DNA of 40,371 nt, from the NCBI GenBank assembly GCA_964636505.1, contig CAZWRY010000008.1, positions 1-40,371 of the forward strand, in the 5' to 3' direction. The notes beneath the pieces are model-generated. The model saw nothing but the letters and a program-made list of their open reading frames with translations, had not been told where the DNA came from and ran no database searches. Positions 39,336 through 40,371 of the stretch are shown in pieces; positions within the stretch are counted from its first letter, which is position 1, and every line of letters begins with the position of its first letter. A program made the translations under genes and the position numbers. This DNA is from CAZSCF01 sp964636505. GTDB lineage: Bacteria; Patescibacteriota; Minisyncoccia; Moranbacterales; UBA2206.

Positions 39336-39777
39336 AACGATAGACCTTCGGTGTAGTCGGCAGAATCTATAGGTAGATTCGCATGATGTTTGCTGAAGTG
39401 ATCTATCGTTTCAATATATAATTGACGAACGGGCAGAATAAGGGAATCCCCAAACGAAAGGTTTTGGGTTTCAACGGTCAGGGCCATTGTGTGGCTCTTG
39501 GTCAGAATCTTTAACCCTCAACAAAATAAAGCCCAGAAGAGAGTAAATCGGTTCAACCCGGACCAATCTCTCTCCCGTTCGTCAAATCCGGCAATTGAGA
39601 AAAAGGCAGGCGCGTAGAGGTCAATCCTTTCTTAAATTGAGTTTTCACTGGGTAAGCCTGTGTGTTTACCTCTCAGTTGCCGGCTCAAAAACAAAAGTGT
39701 GACAGTTTAGGTTAAGCGAAGGCTTTCCAACGAGTGGGCCATTAAATTGGTCGGAAAGTAACACTAAGCTGTCATAC
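39336..39777 (+). ncRNA. Candidate structured RNA, four adjacent domains, upstream of 16S
   Basis: No coding sequence is visible from 39131 to 40039. Four domains lie end to end, each closed by a long helix. Domain 1: 39336-39344 with 39402-39410, 9 pairs, inner hairpin 39363-39380. Domain 2: 39422-39433 with 39574-39585, 12 perfect pairs, inner hairpins 39480-39498 and TTGGTC/GACCAA. Domain 3: 39588-39599 with 39672-39683, 12 pairs with one G-T. Domain 4: 39697-39710 with 39764-39777, plus stacked inner helices CTTTCC/GGAAAG and GGCCA/TGGTC. In domain 3, 39607-39611/39656-39660 and 39617-39621/39668-39672 would cross as a pseudoknot. The region is visibly richer in GC than ordinary spacers. 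It is not recognisably RNase P RNA, tmRNA, SRP RNA or 6S RNA. Confidence 0.55.
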
Positions 39778-39800
39778 TTTCCTTTGACTTCAAAGAAGTT

Positions 39801-39982
39801 AGGAGAAAATTTTTTCTCCTCATTACTTTGCAGTTATGAATGAACTTTGACAAATGAATATATGTTCAGCAAACATTTAAATCTTTGATATAAGATTTTT
39901 TTGAGAAATTTTATAGCGGATAAAAAGATTTAAAAAAAATCGCAATTTTTTGCGATTAGTCCTTTTCATCGAAAGATGAAAA
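39801..39982. other. Hairpin-rich segment between the candidate RNA and 16S
   Basis: Several simple hairpins: AGGAGAAAA/TTTTCTCCT (39801-39820), AATCGCAA/TTGCGATT (39938-39957) and TTTTCATC-GAAA-GATGAAAA (39963-39982, GNRA-type loop). They are probably processing or leader elements of the pre-16S transcript. Apart from these I see nothing in 39821-39937. Confidence 0.6.
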
Positions 39983-40039
39983 AAAAAGAGTCTATTTGAT
40001 AGAGAAATTATTTTCTTTAATATAAGAGTTCAACACTCA

Positions 40040-40371
<332 letters not shown>

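Noticed and set aside
39239..39487. 82-codon minus-strand frame in the rRNA leader
   Set aside because: It runs through the paired helices of the structured region, has no ribosome site and no recognisable protein features.
39336..39777. RNase P RNA, tmRNA, SRP RNA or 6S RNA in the 16S leader
   Set aside because: Their conserved segments (for example GGAAAGTCC-type RNase P core, tmRNA tRNA-like ends, SRP GGAAGGAGCA-type loop) are not found.

Overview
The window is about 40 kb of AT-rich bacterial chromosome, apparently from a member of the Candidate Phyla Radiation (Patescibacteria), most likely the Parcubacteria/OD1 side. The main evidence is the partial 16S rRNA gene at the right end: where most bacteria have GGCAGCAGTGGGGAAT it reads GGCTGCAGTCGAGAAT, and it has GACACTGCCC instead of GACACGGCCC. 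Genes are compact and almost all on the + strand, Shine-Dalgarno sites are rare, and several proteins are short for their families. Lineage below phylum level is my inference.

Layout. 1-3.3 kb: scpA (partial) and scpB (chromosome condensation), a D,D-carboxypeptidase and mraY (peptidoglycan). 3.3-8.5 kb: lower glycolysis (pgk, eno, gpmI) and a PfkB sugar kinase. 8.5-15.1 kb: ADP-forming acetyl-CoA synthetase, a receiver-zinc ribbon protein lacking the phospho-acceptor Asp, recJ, an ABC-2 exporter pair and RNase HI. 15.1-19.9 kb: a MacAB/YknXYZ-like export operon interrupted by a DUF559 endonuclease gene flanked by palindromic repeats. 20-21.5 kb: a small membrane protein and a DsbA-like protein with two thioredoxin folds. 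21.5-24.6 kb: porGDAB, four-subunit pyruvate:ferredoxin oxidoreductase. 24.6-26.8 kb: small membrane proteins, tRNA-Thr, a tRNA remnant and a BNR-repeat lipoprotein. 27-28.7 kb: frr, rseP. 28.8-33.6 kb: mreB, mreC, mreD, mrdA (cell shape). 33.7-39.1 kb: greA, a SpeD-like decarboxylase, lysS, an HD-domain protein, a RibL-like nucleotidyltransferase, serS. 39.1-40.37 kb: a gene-free 900-base leader with a probable rRNA promoter, a terminator-like hairpin and a compact multi-domain RNA fold, then the start of 16S rRNA.

The metabolic genes fit together: lower glycolysis yields phosphoenolpyruvate, Por oxidises pyruvate to acetyl-CoA and reduced ferredoxin, and the ADP-forming synthetase makes ATP and acetate. 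This suggests a fermenter living on substrate-level phosphorylation. Pyruvate kinase and a ferredoxin-reoxidising enzyme are not in the window.

The features most worth a second look are: arrays of exactly 7-base repeats, usually four units, at gene boundaries and inside eno and porA; the DUF559 gene with its flanking repeats; the structured RNA ahead of 16S; mutually exclusive hairpins that could hide the porG start; the degenerate receiver; and no TGA stop among 40 genes.
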